A stretch of 64,000 bases of DNA, from contig JADLSH010000231.1 in the NCBI GenBank assembly GCA_016169945.1, positions 1,302,001 to 1,366,000 on the forward strand. The letters are read 5' to 3'. Of this stretch, positions 49,901 through 54,884 are shown one piece after another (position 1 is the first letter of the stretch; each line of letters starts with the position of its first letter). A model generated the notes under the pieces. That model had not been told where the DNA came from. It did not search any database and saw only the letters and a list, made by a program, of their open reading frames with translations. This DNA comes from Trachythela sp. YZ-2020 (Eukaryota > Cnidaria > Anthozoa > Malacalcyonacea > Clavulariidae). The position numbers and the translations under genes were made by a program.

Positions 49901-52900
49901 TCAACTATTATTCAATCGAGTGAGATGCCAACAAAATTTAATATTATTAGCTAATCTGGTGGACCAATCAGACGTCGCCATTCCCAAGATTTCGATTTCA
50001 CGACGTTAGGAATCTAGTCAAATTCCTGAATGTTTAATTGACACGAAAACACGCGTCACCCGTTGTCACGTTGGCCACGGCTACGAGATTATAGCGACAG
50101 TACATGATAGCGTAAGACGATGGCGTGTACAAACAACGAATCTCGTAGTCGTAGTCGTAGTCAAATCTAAAGCTCTCTATTAGCACTTGGCTAACTGTTA
50201 TATATGCTAAAATTACTGCTCCATTACAGGGTTTTCATATTGGTACGAAAGAACTTGAAGAAATGGGTCGTTGTTTCTGCGCTGGTCTACTAAAACTAGG
50301 GAACAGCAGTAGTATTACAGCACTACTTGGTACCATTCCTAAATTAAACATGGACGAGCGAGAGGCTGAGGACGACATTTTGTAAGTTCAAACTTATTCA
50401 TTTCTTGTACTTAAAGTGCGTGTATTTTATATTTGAAAGACCTTTTAAAATGACAGAATATCAACCTTTATCGTCTTTTCATGTCTCTTTAAATACGTTT
50501 ACCCGCTGCGATTTGTCGGGCCGATTTTAGATGCACTGTAATGATATTTGAAAAATACAGTGGCAAACGTCATCTGACGACATCATCAACTGAAAATATG
50601 CGACATTAACATTCAGCAAAATTTAACATCGGTCCGACAAATCGCAGCATGTAAACGTACTTATATTCTCGAAGCTATTGAGGCTGATTTGATATACAAT
50701 TTGCAGTTATGACGTCAAACTGCATAATTAGTCGTTGAAGTGGCCTTCATATATTTGGACAAGTTTTGTCATTTCTTAAGTATCATTCACAATTAGTCTA
50801 TTTTTAAATATACCTATAATGAGTCGAAAACTAATTTATACAGTGTGCATGATGTCAAAAGTTTGCATATATAATATATCAGATAAATCTTAATCTCGAA
50901 AATGTAAAGAGAAATGGGAAGTTGAAGATGTTATTTTGGCATTTTAGAAGATCTTTCAAATAAAATCGTAATAAGAATAACATTGTCAAACTCCAAAAAC
51001 TCGAAGTTCAATACAAACGACGATGATGATTATGATGGGGGACCTTATTTAAACCACACTAACATTGTCAGCTAAGGCTTGTTTCCACAATGGGCGTATG
51101 AAAACTGACAAAACCAAAGTTGCAAAGCGTTTTCAACCCTCCTCCGGGTAGGATTTGGGGTTTTCCTAACCTTCATCAAAATAACTGGAAATTGTCCGAC
51201 ATGCACGCTTTTGCCTGCATGGGTTTCAAGGCTGCCACTCTTAGGGGGTTTCCCCTACGGTAGGGGATTATTGAGTTTTGTAGGGGTAGGGGATACCCAC
51301 GGGGAAAACAAGTAATTTGTAGGGGAGCGTAGGGGCTTACTCACATCACGGTTTGGCACACGCAAAATATGCTGTTTTTGCACAAGGACATAAATAACTT
51401 TGGAACATTTAGACTTCTGAACAATCTAGACTCGCCTAGATTTAATCTTTCATACCGCAATTACATGAACTTTAAATTTCCTAGAATTATGTTACTTTTG
51501 TACAATTACGTTAACACGCCCATTGAACTATATATGAACACGCCTTAATTATCTTGACAGTTGACACTAATCTTGATTGCTTTTCCGCCTCGCCTTTAAT
51601 AGTTTGTGTAGAAAATACTACGAACCCGCAACGGCAAAATAATTATGTCAGCTTACTAGACATGAGATTATAACCGAAAAATTTGCATTAGCAAAATGAG
51701 ATATTTAGGGGAAATTATGGGGGGAATATGATATTTGTAGGGGAACAGTGGGGGAAAATTAGCATTCGTATTAGGTGAAAATGGGATATTGAGAGTGGCA
51801 TCCCTGGTAGGTTTGCCAGTTGGCCATTGCAGTACTACTACTAGTATAACTGAGTGCTGATGTTGCTACTAGACTGTTGCTACTAATACTAGCCTGACTT
51901 GCTATAGTCTAGTACTTACTGCTTTGCAATGTTTTATTCATTATTTCACTTTCAACTTTCCTCAATGCCAGTCAACCTTCTTGACGGGTGGTACCCGCAT
52001 ACTCGCAACTTTTTTGCAACTCTAAACAAAACATTGACGTAATGCGAGTGCAAAACTTAGGAGCCGTGTGAAGTAAGCAAGTACAAACTACTATTTACAA
52101 GTATGAATTTTAGTGATTTAAGGCAAAGTTATTAATACGAGCAACAAAATTGCTGCAACTTGCAACAAAGACTAATTTCAACGTATGTAAATTAAAAATG
52201 TTTACAAATGTTATCTCATGTTTTTTAATTTGTACATGAACATTTTAATTAACATGCGTTGGAACCAATTCTTGTTGCAAGTTGCAGCAATGTTGCATGC
52301 TCGTATTACTCCACCTTTAGGAAGCGGTGAGCAGCGACATTTTCGTTCAAAACATGATAGGATTTTACTTTCTCTGTTTTCTGGTATGGAGTTCCTTCTA
52401 TTGGACGATATTCCCGCGTGTTATAGGATCACGCCATCCTGCACGGAAAACCATTCGGTAATCCTTTATTCAGTCGACGTTACCATCTACAAAAACGTGT
52501 TGTGCGCCGTGTATAAGAAGCATCTATACACGATAAGCTGCGGGTCCTGTTTCAGGTAGTTTGATCCTGAAGACCCACAGCATACTATATACAGAAAAAC
52601 CCTTTAAAGCTGCATGGAGCCTCCACATCAGCACTTGCACACGACCACATCAGCACTTGCGCACGACCACATCAGCACTTGTGCTGCATTTAAACTTATC
52701 GTGACAAAATAAATGCTTTTGTATTGTATTCTATTGTATCATGTGAGCTAGCCGTTGTGAACATACAGATCCTTACGAATATGTTCTTATTTTCCAATTA
52801 CTATATGTCTCTTTATTATTTGTTTCCAGGCTCCCAGACGGTGATCTGTTTGCTCCAGTTGATACATACCCTTATGAAGGACGTGAATATGCAACACAAC

Positions 52901-52911
52901 TCTTAGTTTAA
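10142..52911 (+). CDS. AGTPBP1: Cytosolic carboxypeptidase 1 (tubulin deglutamylase), 27 exons
   Basis: A metallocarboxypeptidase of family M14 (CCP/Nna1 group) that trims glutamates from the C-terminal tails and polyglutamate side chains of tubulin and other proteins. Coding exons: 10142-10164, 16872-16996, 18086-18153, 20061-20106, 23218-23361, 24866-24997, 25791-25884, 26323-26360, 27260-27406, 28974-29048, 29361-29543, 31517-31701, 32239-32408, 33215-33460, 34067-34216, 35872-35968, 36692-36769, 38128-38206, 39897-40129, 42510-42639, 43744-43815, 44101-44209, 44771-44900, 45880-46035, 47482-47658, 50230-50381, 52830-52911. All introns are GT..AG, every junction keeps phase, and the total is 3,321 nt (1,106 aa plus stop). 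Human CCP1 is about 1,200 aa. Zinc ligands H827, E830 and H924 and catalytic E1017 are present; the 97-residue ligand spacing equals that of the human enzyme. Exon 1 is the least certain. Confidence 0.93.
10693..10813. mobile_element. TTAA-flanked MITE (piggyBac-like), copy 1
   Basis: It begins TTAACCCCCATTAGCTGG and ends AGTGGGTTAA. TTAA at both ends is the target site typical of piggyBac elements. A second related copy follows at 10839. No protein is encoded. Confidence 0.65.
10839..10954. mobile_element. TTAA-flanked MITE (piggyBac-like), copy 2
   Basis: It reads TTAATCCATTAGCTGG...AGTGAGTTAA and is closely similar to the copy 26 bases upstream, including CAGACGATTTTACTCGTCAGTGG. A short piece of the same family (GCCAGACAATTTTACCC) occurs near 23137. 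Confidence 0.65.
12438..15864. repeat. 62-bp minisatellite, about 55 tandem copies, in AGTPBP1 intron 1
   Basis: The unit begins GCTAACATCACTCTCTTCC and ends TGTTCCATTCCCAA. Copies are nearly identical, with single-base changes in the TTACACGGGATT part (e.g. ACTGG, ACAGG, TCACACGG) and a few 1-4 base indels in the CTCTCT tract. The last copy breaks into CTTTCTTCCTGAAGC. Every unit contains stops, so it is not coding. The array is pyrimidine-rich on the plus strand. Confidence 0.98.
16872..29048 (+). CDS. AGTPBP1: AGTPBP1 exons 2-10: N-terminal helical-repeat region
   Basis: Exons 2-10 encode residues about 8-297. They read as leucine-rich amphipathic helices (e.g. [35 protein letters not shown]) matching the ARM-like N-terminal region of vertebrate CCP1, thought to bind partners or substrate. 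Exon 4 (20061-20106) encodes [15 protein letters not shown], very close to the vertebrate sequence. Exon 8 (26323-26360) is only 38 nt but is needed to keep the frame. These two exons are too short to be found as open frames. They were recognised by similarity, flanking splice sites and phase. Confidence 0.88.
17347..17904. mobile_element. hAT MITE family B, copy 1 (intron 2)
   Basis: It begins CAGGGGTCGAAATTTGC and ends GTAAATTTCGACCCCTG. It shares internal blocks (e.g. GATCCTCTA, GAGAGCCTGTTCACA, TTATTTATACACCA-like) with the copy at 29712. The flanks do not give a clean 8-bp duplication here. Confidence 0.8.
18215..18440. repeat. Degenerate repeat of ATAGTATGGA-type motifs
   Basis: Variants of CCATACTATTTCC, CCATAGTATA and AGTATGGAAA recur in both orientations within about 200 bases of intron 3. 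No terminal structure was identified. Confidence 0.4.
18517..19045. mobile_element. Palindromic composite element in intron 3
   Basis: The outer ends are inverted: AAGCCTGTTCCCCA..TTCA.CCGT at the left and GGTTGAAGTGGACAACAGG at the right. Inside, the block CGTACCGAAACGTAGCGTATTTC occurs several times in both orientations (near 18545, 18700, 18770, 18855), and TGACTTCGACACAAA is the inverse of a block near 18655. It may be several nested copies of one MITE. Confidence 0.65.
21159..21352. repeat. 21-bp tandem repeat
   Basis: The unit is AAAATAGAAAAAGTTGTGTAT. Four near-perfect copies are followed by several degenerate ones (TACAACAAGTTGTATAT). Apparent minus-strand reading frames here are shadows of the repeat. 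Confidence 0.9.
21403..21588. mobile_element. MITE with ~55-bp inverted arms
   Basis: The left arm GGGACTTTAAGATATGC..TACGACGCGGACGTGACG is mirrored at 21527-21584. Both ends abut TTA/TAA. There is no coding capacity. Confidence 0.8.
21588..21980 (+). mobile_element. LINE (non-LTR) 3' end fragment
   Basis: [19 protein letters not shown] and, after a frameshift near 21735, a YRATKIW-like block followed by NLEDDFKQI match the region after the RT domain of CR1/Jockey/L2-type LINEs. It ends with an A-rich 3' region and a GTATGTATGTA tail. It is 5' truncated, as expected from target-primed insertion. Confidence 0.7.
22526..22817. mobile_element. Interspersed element rich in GATGAGAGTT motifs, copy 1
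   Basis: CAACTCTCATC / GATGAGAGTTG recurs about ten times in both orientations, together with GTTTGACCG blocks. Related copies lie at 32475-32740 and 41205-41640. No clear terminal repeat or coding region was seen. Confidence 0.65.
24678..24824. mobile_element. Short MITE in intron 5
   Basis: The arms are GGGTCGGTTGTATAAAA and its inverse TTTTATACAACCGGTCC, enclosing about 110 bases including TAGTTAAAGTTAACTATAG. It ends about 40 bases before the exon 6 acceptor. Confidence 0.7.
25093..25422. mobile_element. hAT MITE with CAGAGGTGGAAAAAGT termini
   Basis: It begins CAGAGGTGGAAAAAGT and ends ACTTTTTCCACCTCTG, a perfect 16-bp TIR. The flanks AGTAGTAC (25085-25092) and AGTAGTGC (25423-25430) are an 8-bp target duplication with one mismatch. 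It lies in intron 6. Confidence 0.85.
25594..25767. mobile_element. MITE family E, copy 1
   Basis: The inverted arms are AAGGTACGTTCACAC...TTTGTCGGGCCGATTT and the reverse. It ends 24 bases before the exon 7 acceptor. Other copies are at 36863 and 50489. Confidence 0.8.
26526..26851. mobile_element. hAT MITE family C, copy 1 (intron 8)
   Basis: The termini are CAGTGAGCTCCATATATATC and, inverted, CAGTGAGTTCCATATATATC. It has an exact 8-bp target duplication GTAAGAAC at 26518-26525 and 26852-26859. A truncated relative in opposite orientation begins at 33560. Confidence 0.88.
27553..27646. repeat. Degenerate ~22-bp tandem repeat
   Basis: The motif AAGGCCAGTATATAGGGCATC is repeated about four times with changes, in intron 9. 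Confidence 0.65.
28030..28528 (+). mobile_element. LINE (CR1/L2-like) RT C-terminal fragment
   Basis: Across two or three frames the plus strand encodes [19 protein letters not shown] near 28037, [21 protein letters not shown] near 28195 and [26 protein letters not shown] near 28364. This matches the conserved C-terminal region after the RT domain of CR1-clade LINEs. It is 5' truncated and frameshifted, and inert in intron 9. Confidence 0.8.
29361..33460 (+). CDS. AGTPBP1: AGTPBP1 exons 11-14: acidic linker
   Basis: Exons 11-14 encode residues about 298-558. The region is rich in D, E, S and T (e.g. [26 protein letters not shown]) and is probably disordered. It corresponds to the poorly conserved acidic middle of vertebrate CCP1 and is shorter here, which explains most of the length difference. 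Islands of similarity are [12 protein letters not shown] in exon 11, [10 protein letters not shown] in exon 12 and [13 protein letters not shown] at the end of exon 14. Confidence 0.88.
29712..30698. mobile_element. hAT MITE family B, copy 2, nested in family F
   Basis: It begins CAGGGGTAGAAATTTAC and ends GTAAATTTCGACCCCTG. The exact 8-bp duplication CTTGCAAC (29704-29711, 30699-30706) falls inside the host element, proving the order of insertion. It is longer than copy 1 because further sequence, including a (TA)n run at about 30353-30376 and a mariner-like GGGTGGGGCAAAAA end, has entered it. Confidence 0.88.
30376..30645. mobile_element. Fragment inserted inside hAT MITE B copy 2
   Basis: It starts at CCGGGTGGGGCAAAAAAAAG just after the (TA)n run. 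An inverted pair (TGAAGTGAAGTTGAAGTTAG near 30548 and its inverse near 30620) closes it. The start resembles ends of mariner-type elements, but this is only a resemblance. Confidence 0.4.
31230..31480. mobile_element. Degraded transposon relic (unassigned)
   Basis: The stretch GGAAATGGCATTTCAGAGAC..CAGATTTCAAAATTTCC resembles sequence I associate with abundant animal DNA-transposon relics. No termini or coding frame were found. It lies in intron 11 before exon 12. Confidence 0.3.
32475..32740. mobile_element. GATGAGAGTT element, copy 2 (intron 13)
   Basis: It shares CCGGTCAAACGAGAACAAGAG, GGATATTACCACGCG and TGAGAGTTGATGAGAGTTGG with the copies at 22526 (inverse) and 41205. It starts about 70 bases after the exon 13 donor. 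Confidence 0.7.
33560..33752. mobile_element. hAT MITE family C, truncated copy 2
   Basis: It starts CAGTGAGCTCCATATATATC and follows the copy at 26526 in inverse orientation (CATGAAGGCCATAAACAG, TTCATAAAATCAT). The far end is missing. Confidence 0.75.
33785..34010. repeat. Interspersed repeat shared with 48945-49217
   Basis: Shared blocks are CGTACGCCAACTTTC, ACACCAAAATACTC, CTTATAACTCTCAGTAT and TCGCAAG. It ends about 50 bases before exon 15. Its type is unknown. Confidence 0.7.
34067..40129 (+). CDS. AGTPBP1: AGTPBP1 exons 15-19: CCP N-terminal beta domain
   Basis: Exons 15-19 encode residues about 559-771, the beta-rich domain that precedes the peptidase domain and is specific to cytosolic carboxypeptidases. 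Conserved blocks are KVVYDLD (exon 15), [15 protein letters not shown] (16), [10 protein letters not shown] and [10 protein letters not shown] (17/18), [10 protein letters not shown] (18), and [16 protein letters not shown] and [11 protein letters not shown] (19). It is thought to support substrate recognition. Intron positions keep phases 2, 0, 0 and 1. Confidence 0.94.
34731..35754. mobile_element. TIR element filling most of intron 15
   Basis: The left end AAGTGCCACTAACCCCAGATATGA and right end, inverted, AAGTGCTACTAACCCCAAATGGC extend into about 65-base arms including TTTTTGGTATGTGT. An internal inverted pair lies at 34844-34946 (CTGTCAAAG.TG.CGGATATGATG). A near-perfect hairpin is at 35585-35655 (GGTGAATATCGGTGAATAAAA). 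There is no coding capacity. Confidence 0.72.
36863..36998. mobile_element. MITE family E, truncated copy 2 (intron 17)
   Basis: It starts TTAAGGTACGTTTACACGC and follows copy 1 through CATTGACGTGCATC, then breaks off before the second arm. A family F element begins 22 bases later. Confidence 0.75.
37021..37324. mobile_element. MITE family F, complete copy 2
   Basis: The inverted arms are GCCATGTTACACGAGGCAAT...TTGCTGCAACTTGCAACGC and the reverse (ending CCCCGTGTAAGATGGC). It is 304 bases long, lies in intron 17 and is non-coding. Confidence 0.85.
40196..40374. mobile_element. MITE with TAAGGCCTGTTCACACGATCC termini
   Basis: The left arm TAAGGCCTGTTCACACGAT is mirrored by ATCGTGCGAACAGGCTTTTA at the right. 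It starts about 65 bases after exon 19. Confidence 0.8.
40511..40767. mobile_element. hAT MITE family A, copy 3 (reference copy)
   Basis: It is 257 bases from CAGAGTTGTAAAAAAG to CGTTTTGCAACTCTG. The exact 8-bp duplication GAACAACG lies at 40503-40510 and 40768-40775. It is the best-preserved copy and lies in inverse orientation to the others. Confidence 0.93.
40990..41110 (+). mobile_element. tRNA-derived SINE
   Basis: A tRNA-like head (GATAGCTCAATGGATAGAGC box A, GAGTTCGAATCCCGC box B) is followed by unrelated sequence. Acceptor and anticodon stems pair poorly, so it is not a functional tRNA gene. It lies in intron 19. Confidence 0.65.
41205..41640. mobile_element. GATGAGAGTT element, copy 3, interrupted
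   Basis: Two parts (41205-41300 and about 41485-41612) match the copies at 22526 and 32475. About 185 bases of other sequence lie between them. A short further piece with CAGCTCTCATCATCG and TTTGACCGG is at 42440-42482. Confidence 0.65.
42510..50381 (+). CDS. AGTPBP1: AGTPBP1 exons 20-26: M14 zinc carboxypeptidase domain
   Basis: Exons 20-26 encode residues about 772-1079. Exon 21 (43744-43815) carries [12 protein letters not shown] with zinc ligands H827 and E830. Exon 22 (44101-44209) has [13 protein letters not shown]. Exon 23 (44771-44900) has [14 protein letters not shown], with the N886/R887 pair expected to bind the substrate carboxylate. Exon 24 (45880-46035) has [16 protein letters not shown] with the third zinc ligand H924. 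Exon 25 (47482-47658) has [24 protein letters not shown] with catalytic E1017. Exon 26 encodes [13 protein letters not shown] and a variable tail. All residues needed for activity are present. Confidence 0.96.
42872..43122. mobile_element. hAT MITE with CAGTGGCGTAGCC termini (intron 20)
   Basis: It begins CAGTGGCGTAGCC and ends GGCTACGCCACTG. The flanks GGATGCAT (42864-42871) and GGATACAT (43123-43130) are an 8-bp duplication with one mismatch. CAGTGGCGTAGC ends are widespread among animal hAT elements. Small frames over it are not genes. Confidence 0.88.
43911..43992. repeat. (TTTG)n microsatellite
   Basis: About 20 units of TTTG lie in intron 21, roughly 110 bases before exon 22. The poly-TNKQ and CLFV reading frames here are shadows of the repeat. 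Confidence 0.97.
44520..44690 (+). mobile_element. tRNA-derived SINE, family 2 copy 1 (intron 22)
   Basis: The tRNA-like head is at about 44565-44635 (CTTTAGCCCAGTTGGCAGAGC; GGTTCGATTCCTGCC). It is followed by TAGTTGCATTTTTCG and a GTTAGGTCTAA tail shared with the copies at 49434-49945 and 57129. Confidence 0.75.
46550..46690. repeat. Imperfect hairpin in intron 24
   Basis: TTCATGGTTGGT...TTGTGAAGGATCGCT is mirrored by AGCGATCCTTCACAA...ACCAACCATGAA, with GAACGAGTGAGCGCAGCGAAC in the loop. It is probably a foldback element. Confidence 0.65.
47112..47373. mobile_element. MITE with TTACTGTCGTTCCAATTG termini
   Basis: The arms of about 45 bases (through ATATTGCATCAATT) are mirrored at 47330-47373. 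It ends about 110 bases before the exon 25 acceptor. Confidence 0.8.
47729..48141. mobile_element. hAT MITE family A, copy 4, carrying a 24-bp tandem expansion
   Basis: The termini are CAGAGTTACAAAACG and TTTTGCAACTCTG. The flanks TATCCAGG (47721-47728) and TTTCCAGG (48142-48149) are an 8-bp duplication with one mismatch. The interior is expanded by a tandem repeat (next entry). It starts 70 bases after the exon 25 donor. Confidence 0.87.
47816..47962. repeat. 24-bp tandem repeat inside hAT MITE A copy 4
   Basis: The unit is GCAGGCGTTGGCCTGTGTAG plus GGTT, six copies with small changes. In the other copies the same place holds a single GC-CTTTTGCCTG-GGTAGG unit, so the array grew within this element. 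Confidence 0.92.
48147..48330. repeat. 60-bp tandem repeat, three copies
   Basis: The unit contains ACATGGTTCGCCCACGG, TGGGCGGCAGTACCAG and CACTCG.CAGTACCAGC. It starts inside the right target duplication of MITE A copy 4. The 100-150 codon frames on both strands here are products of the repeat, not genes. Confidence 0.93.
48480..48620. repeat. Inverted repeat related to 52540-52580
   Basis: TTTGGGTCTTTAGGATC..ACTACCTGAA is mirrored by TTCAGGTAGTTTAATC..AAAGACCCAGAG. One arm recurs at 52544-52580 (TTTCAGGTAGTTTGATCC), so it is an interspersed foldback element. Confidence 0.65.
48945..49217. repeat. Interspersed repeat shared with 33785-34010
   Basis: It shares CGTACGCCAACTTTC, ACACCAAAATACTCG and CTTATAACTCTCAGTAT. 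It is non-coding, in intron 25. Confidence 0.7.
49434..49945. mobile_element. Head-to-head tRNA-SINE copies forming a large palindrome
   Basis: A complete minus-strand SINE (about 49434-49640, tRNA-like head at 49540-49605 with GTAGCTCAGTTGG read on the minus strand) is followed by arms 49677-49770 and 49850-49945 that are nearly perfect inverse copies of each other (TTGGCATCTCACTCGATTG... GTTAGGTCTAATAAACG), with a part SINE in the loop. The tail sequence AAACGTATAGAATTTACAC occurs three times. Confidence 0.82.
50489..50662. mobile_element. MITE family E, copy 3 (intron 26)
   Basis: TTTAAATACGTTTACCCGC...TTTGTCGGGCCGATTT is mirrored by GTCCGACAAATCGCAGC..GTAAACGTA. It starts about 110 bases after the exon 26 donor. 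Confidence 0.8.
51115..52024. mobile_element. hAT MITE family A, copy 5, split by another MITE
   Basis: It runs from CAAAGTTGCAAAGCG to TTTTTTGCAACTCTA. The flanks GACAAAAC (51107-51114) and AACAAAAC (52025-52032) are an 8-bp duplication with one mismatch. The normal ~280-base body is interrupted at about 51233-51808. Confidence 0.85.
51233..51808. mobile_element. MITE nested in hAT MITE A copy 5
   Basis: It begins GGCTGCCACTCTTAG and ends, inverted, GGATGCCACTCTCAA. The interior is G-rich, with repeated TAGGGGAAA/GGGGGAAAA-type stretches near both ends. It is about 575 bases and non-coding. Confidence 0.75.
52135..52305. mobile_element. MITE family G, copy 1
   Basis: AACAAAATTGCTGCAACTTGC...TTTCAACG is mirrored by CGTTGGAACC...GCAAGTTGCAGCAATGTTG, with a TGTTTACAAATGTTATCTC centre. 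A copy with a similar centre is at 57000. Confidence 0.7.
52830..52911 (+). CDS. AGTPBP1: AGTPBP1 last coding exon
   Basis: The acceptor TTATTTGTTTCCAG precedes 27 codons (with the split leucine) ending EYATQLLV and TAA at 52909-52911. The phase (2) matches the exon 26 donor at 50382. The tail is acidic but shorter than the vertebrate C-terminus. No consensus AATAAA follows closely; an ATTAAA lies a few bases after the stop. Confidence 0.88.
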
Positions 52912-53775
52912 GGAATCTCAAATTAAACGCTTGCCCAGACCAGGCAACCCTGCTGTCACATTCGCAGTTTTCTCTTTACATATCTGCATTTTAGCTGGCT
53001 CACTTTGCATGCAATCAAATAATAGGAAGTTTACGATCCATGATACCGGAGACTGTCCATGGTGCGCCAAAAAACGAAGATATTTTCCTGCTAAACAAAA
53101 GAATGAATACTTTGACTTTGCGTTCTGCGTGATTCGAGGTTCACGCCTAATGTAAGAATACATGAAGCCATTCAAACGTCAATTCGTTGTTTACTGAAAT
53201 GGCAAAAATGTCATTGTTAAAAATGGCTATTTGCTTACTATTTTATTCTGTAGATTTTAATTTTCGAAATGTATTTAAAAAATGGTGTATTAAAACGACG
53301 CAATCAGCAGTTTGATATTTGGTTTTCAATCTGACATTTTATCGTAGTTAAGCTCTTCATCTATATATCTGCAGCCAAATGCCTTAATCCCTGATTAAAA
53401 CTTCTCCTAATAAGGTAACGCATGTTTATAACCTTTGCTACATGATTCACATTTTCAAATAACTCCCCTAGTATACACTGTTGTAGTAATGCATGGAAGC
53501 AGAACAAACTACGATTTAAAGTAACCAAGCATATATATTATAGATGTAAGTGAATTTTATATGACAGCAGCATATAGCTGATTAGGTCTATTTAACCTGC
53601 AGGTAATGTCACGGTCATTTATCTCTGTCACCAATGTATATGTTTCGGATAGACACTAAGACTCCTTAATTTTAAACTCTCATCCGTAGGTGGAATGGGA
53701 GCACGTGTAATGAACGGCTATATCCCCGTAATCTAGGATAATCTCCATGCTGTCCTGTTAATCAGGCTGCCCTTC
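52912..53775. other. AGTPBP1 3' flank, no gene seen
   Basis: The 3' UTR is presumably here, with the end not determined. Small frames on both strands at 52918-53175 have no recognisable domain. Confidence 0.4.
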
Positions 53776-53978
53776 TAAAGCCCCGTACAGACGAGCAAGT
53801 TTTCATTGACAAGTTTTATTTGCTCGTGTGTACGACAAAAAATTGACAAGTTTTCCTTGACAAGGAGCCTTGTTTAAAAGCTAGTCATTTGCTAGTCGGG
53901 TTTGTTCCCGTACACACGAACAAATAAACTCGTCAAGGAACTTGTGAAGGAAAACATGCTCGTCTATACGGGGCTTAA
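53776..53978. mobile_element. MITE with AAGCCCCGTACAGACGAGC termini
   Basis: AAGCCCCGTACAGACGAGCA at the left is mirrored by GCTCGTCTATACGGGGCTT at the right, and TGACAAGTTTTCCTTGACAAG motifs repeat inside. It is non-coding. Confidence 0.82.
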
Positions 53979-54884
53979 GTATAGTTTCTACCCAGAACTA
54001 CAGATGAGCCAAGGAGACAAATTGTAAACGTTATAGGGCCTATTATATATCTTTTTAAACCAAACCATAAACTAATAATTAAGGATTAATATTATTTCAA
54101 TGAACTATCAATCCTGATTCCTTTCGAGGACTCGCCTCTCCCTATATCGCCATATAGGTGTAGGCTGGCCTAGAGCTATGAAAGTCTGCATACCAAAAGT
54201 ACATGACTTAGTTGTAGAAAGGATAAAAGGACCTTTCAATCGATACTAAAAACGGCTCAAAATGACCAATATTTAGGTTGGTTTTCACGTGCTCGATCAG
54301 TTTTTCTTCATGCATGGCGAGCTAGGTCCATAAATTTACAAAAGCAAGTTCTTGCCTATATGGGCTACGCTATATAGCCTCGTTTTATCTTATTGAAGAC
54401 TTGCTCTCTCCTTCGCAGAGCCAAAGGCTTACAGTGAATTTAATGCTCCATTGCGTCCACTGGAGAAAACTGGGCGAATGACCCACCGGGATACCGGGAG
54501 GTCTCCTGGGGTGAGCCCAGTATTTGTGCAACAGTGTAAGAAATATGGGCTCGATAAAGGATCCCTCGCAATCTTATAAAGTGGGACTCTGAAATGCCAT
54601 TTTCCCGGCGCCTTTCAGAAAGCAACTAGACGTCACTTTCATTTTCCCGGTTTGAACGCTCCACTGATCGTTAGGCTGCCAGCCAGGGCATGAAATAATA
54701 AATATAAGATTCTATAGTAGACGGCCGGCCAAGTCATCGTATCTTGCAACTTGATGGCAATTTTATGTTAGAAGCTGGCAACAACCATATTCATACTCAG
54801 ATAGATGTAAGGAACAAGGTTTGTTGTGTTGCAATCGAAATCTTATATTTTGAATGAAAAAAAATGATATTTCTATTCCCTTCT
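53979..54884. other. Intergenic stretch without recognised features
   Basis: It is AT-rich sequence. No exon, RNA gene or repeat with clear termini was seen. One 61-codon minus-strand frame at 54440-54625 has no recognisable domain. Confidence 0.4.
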
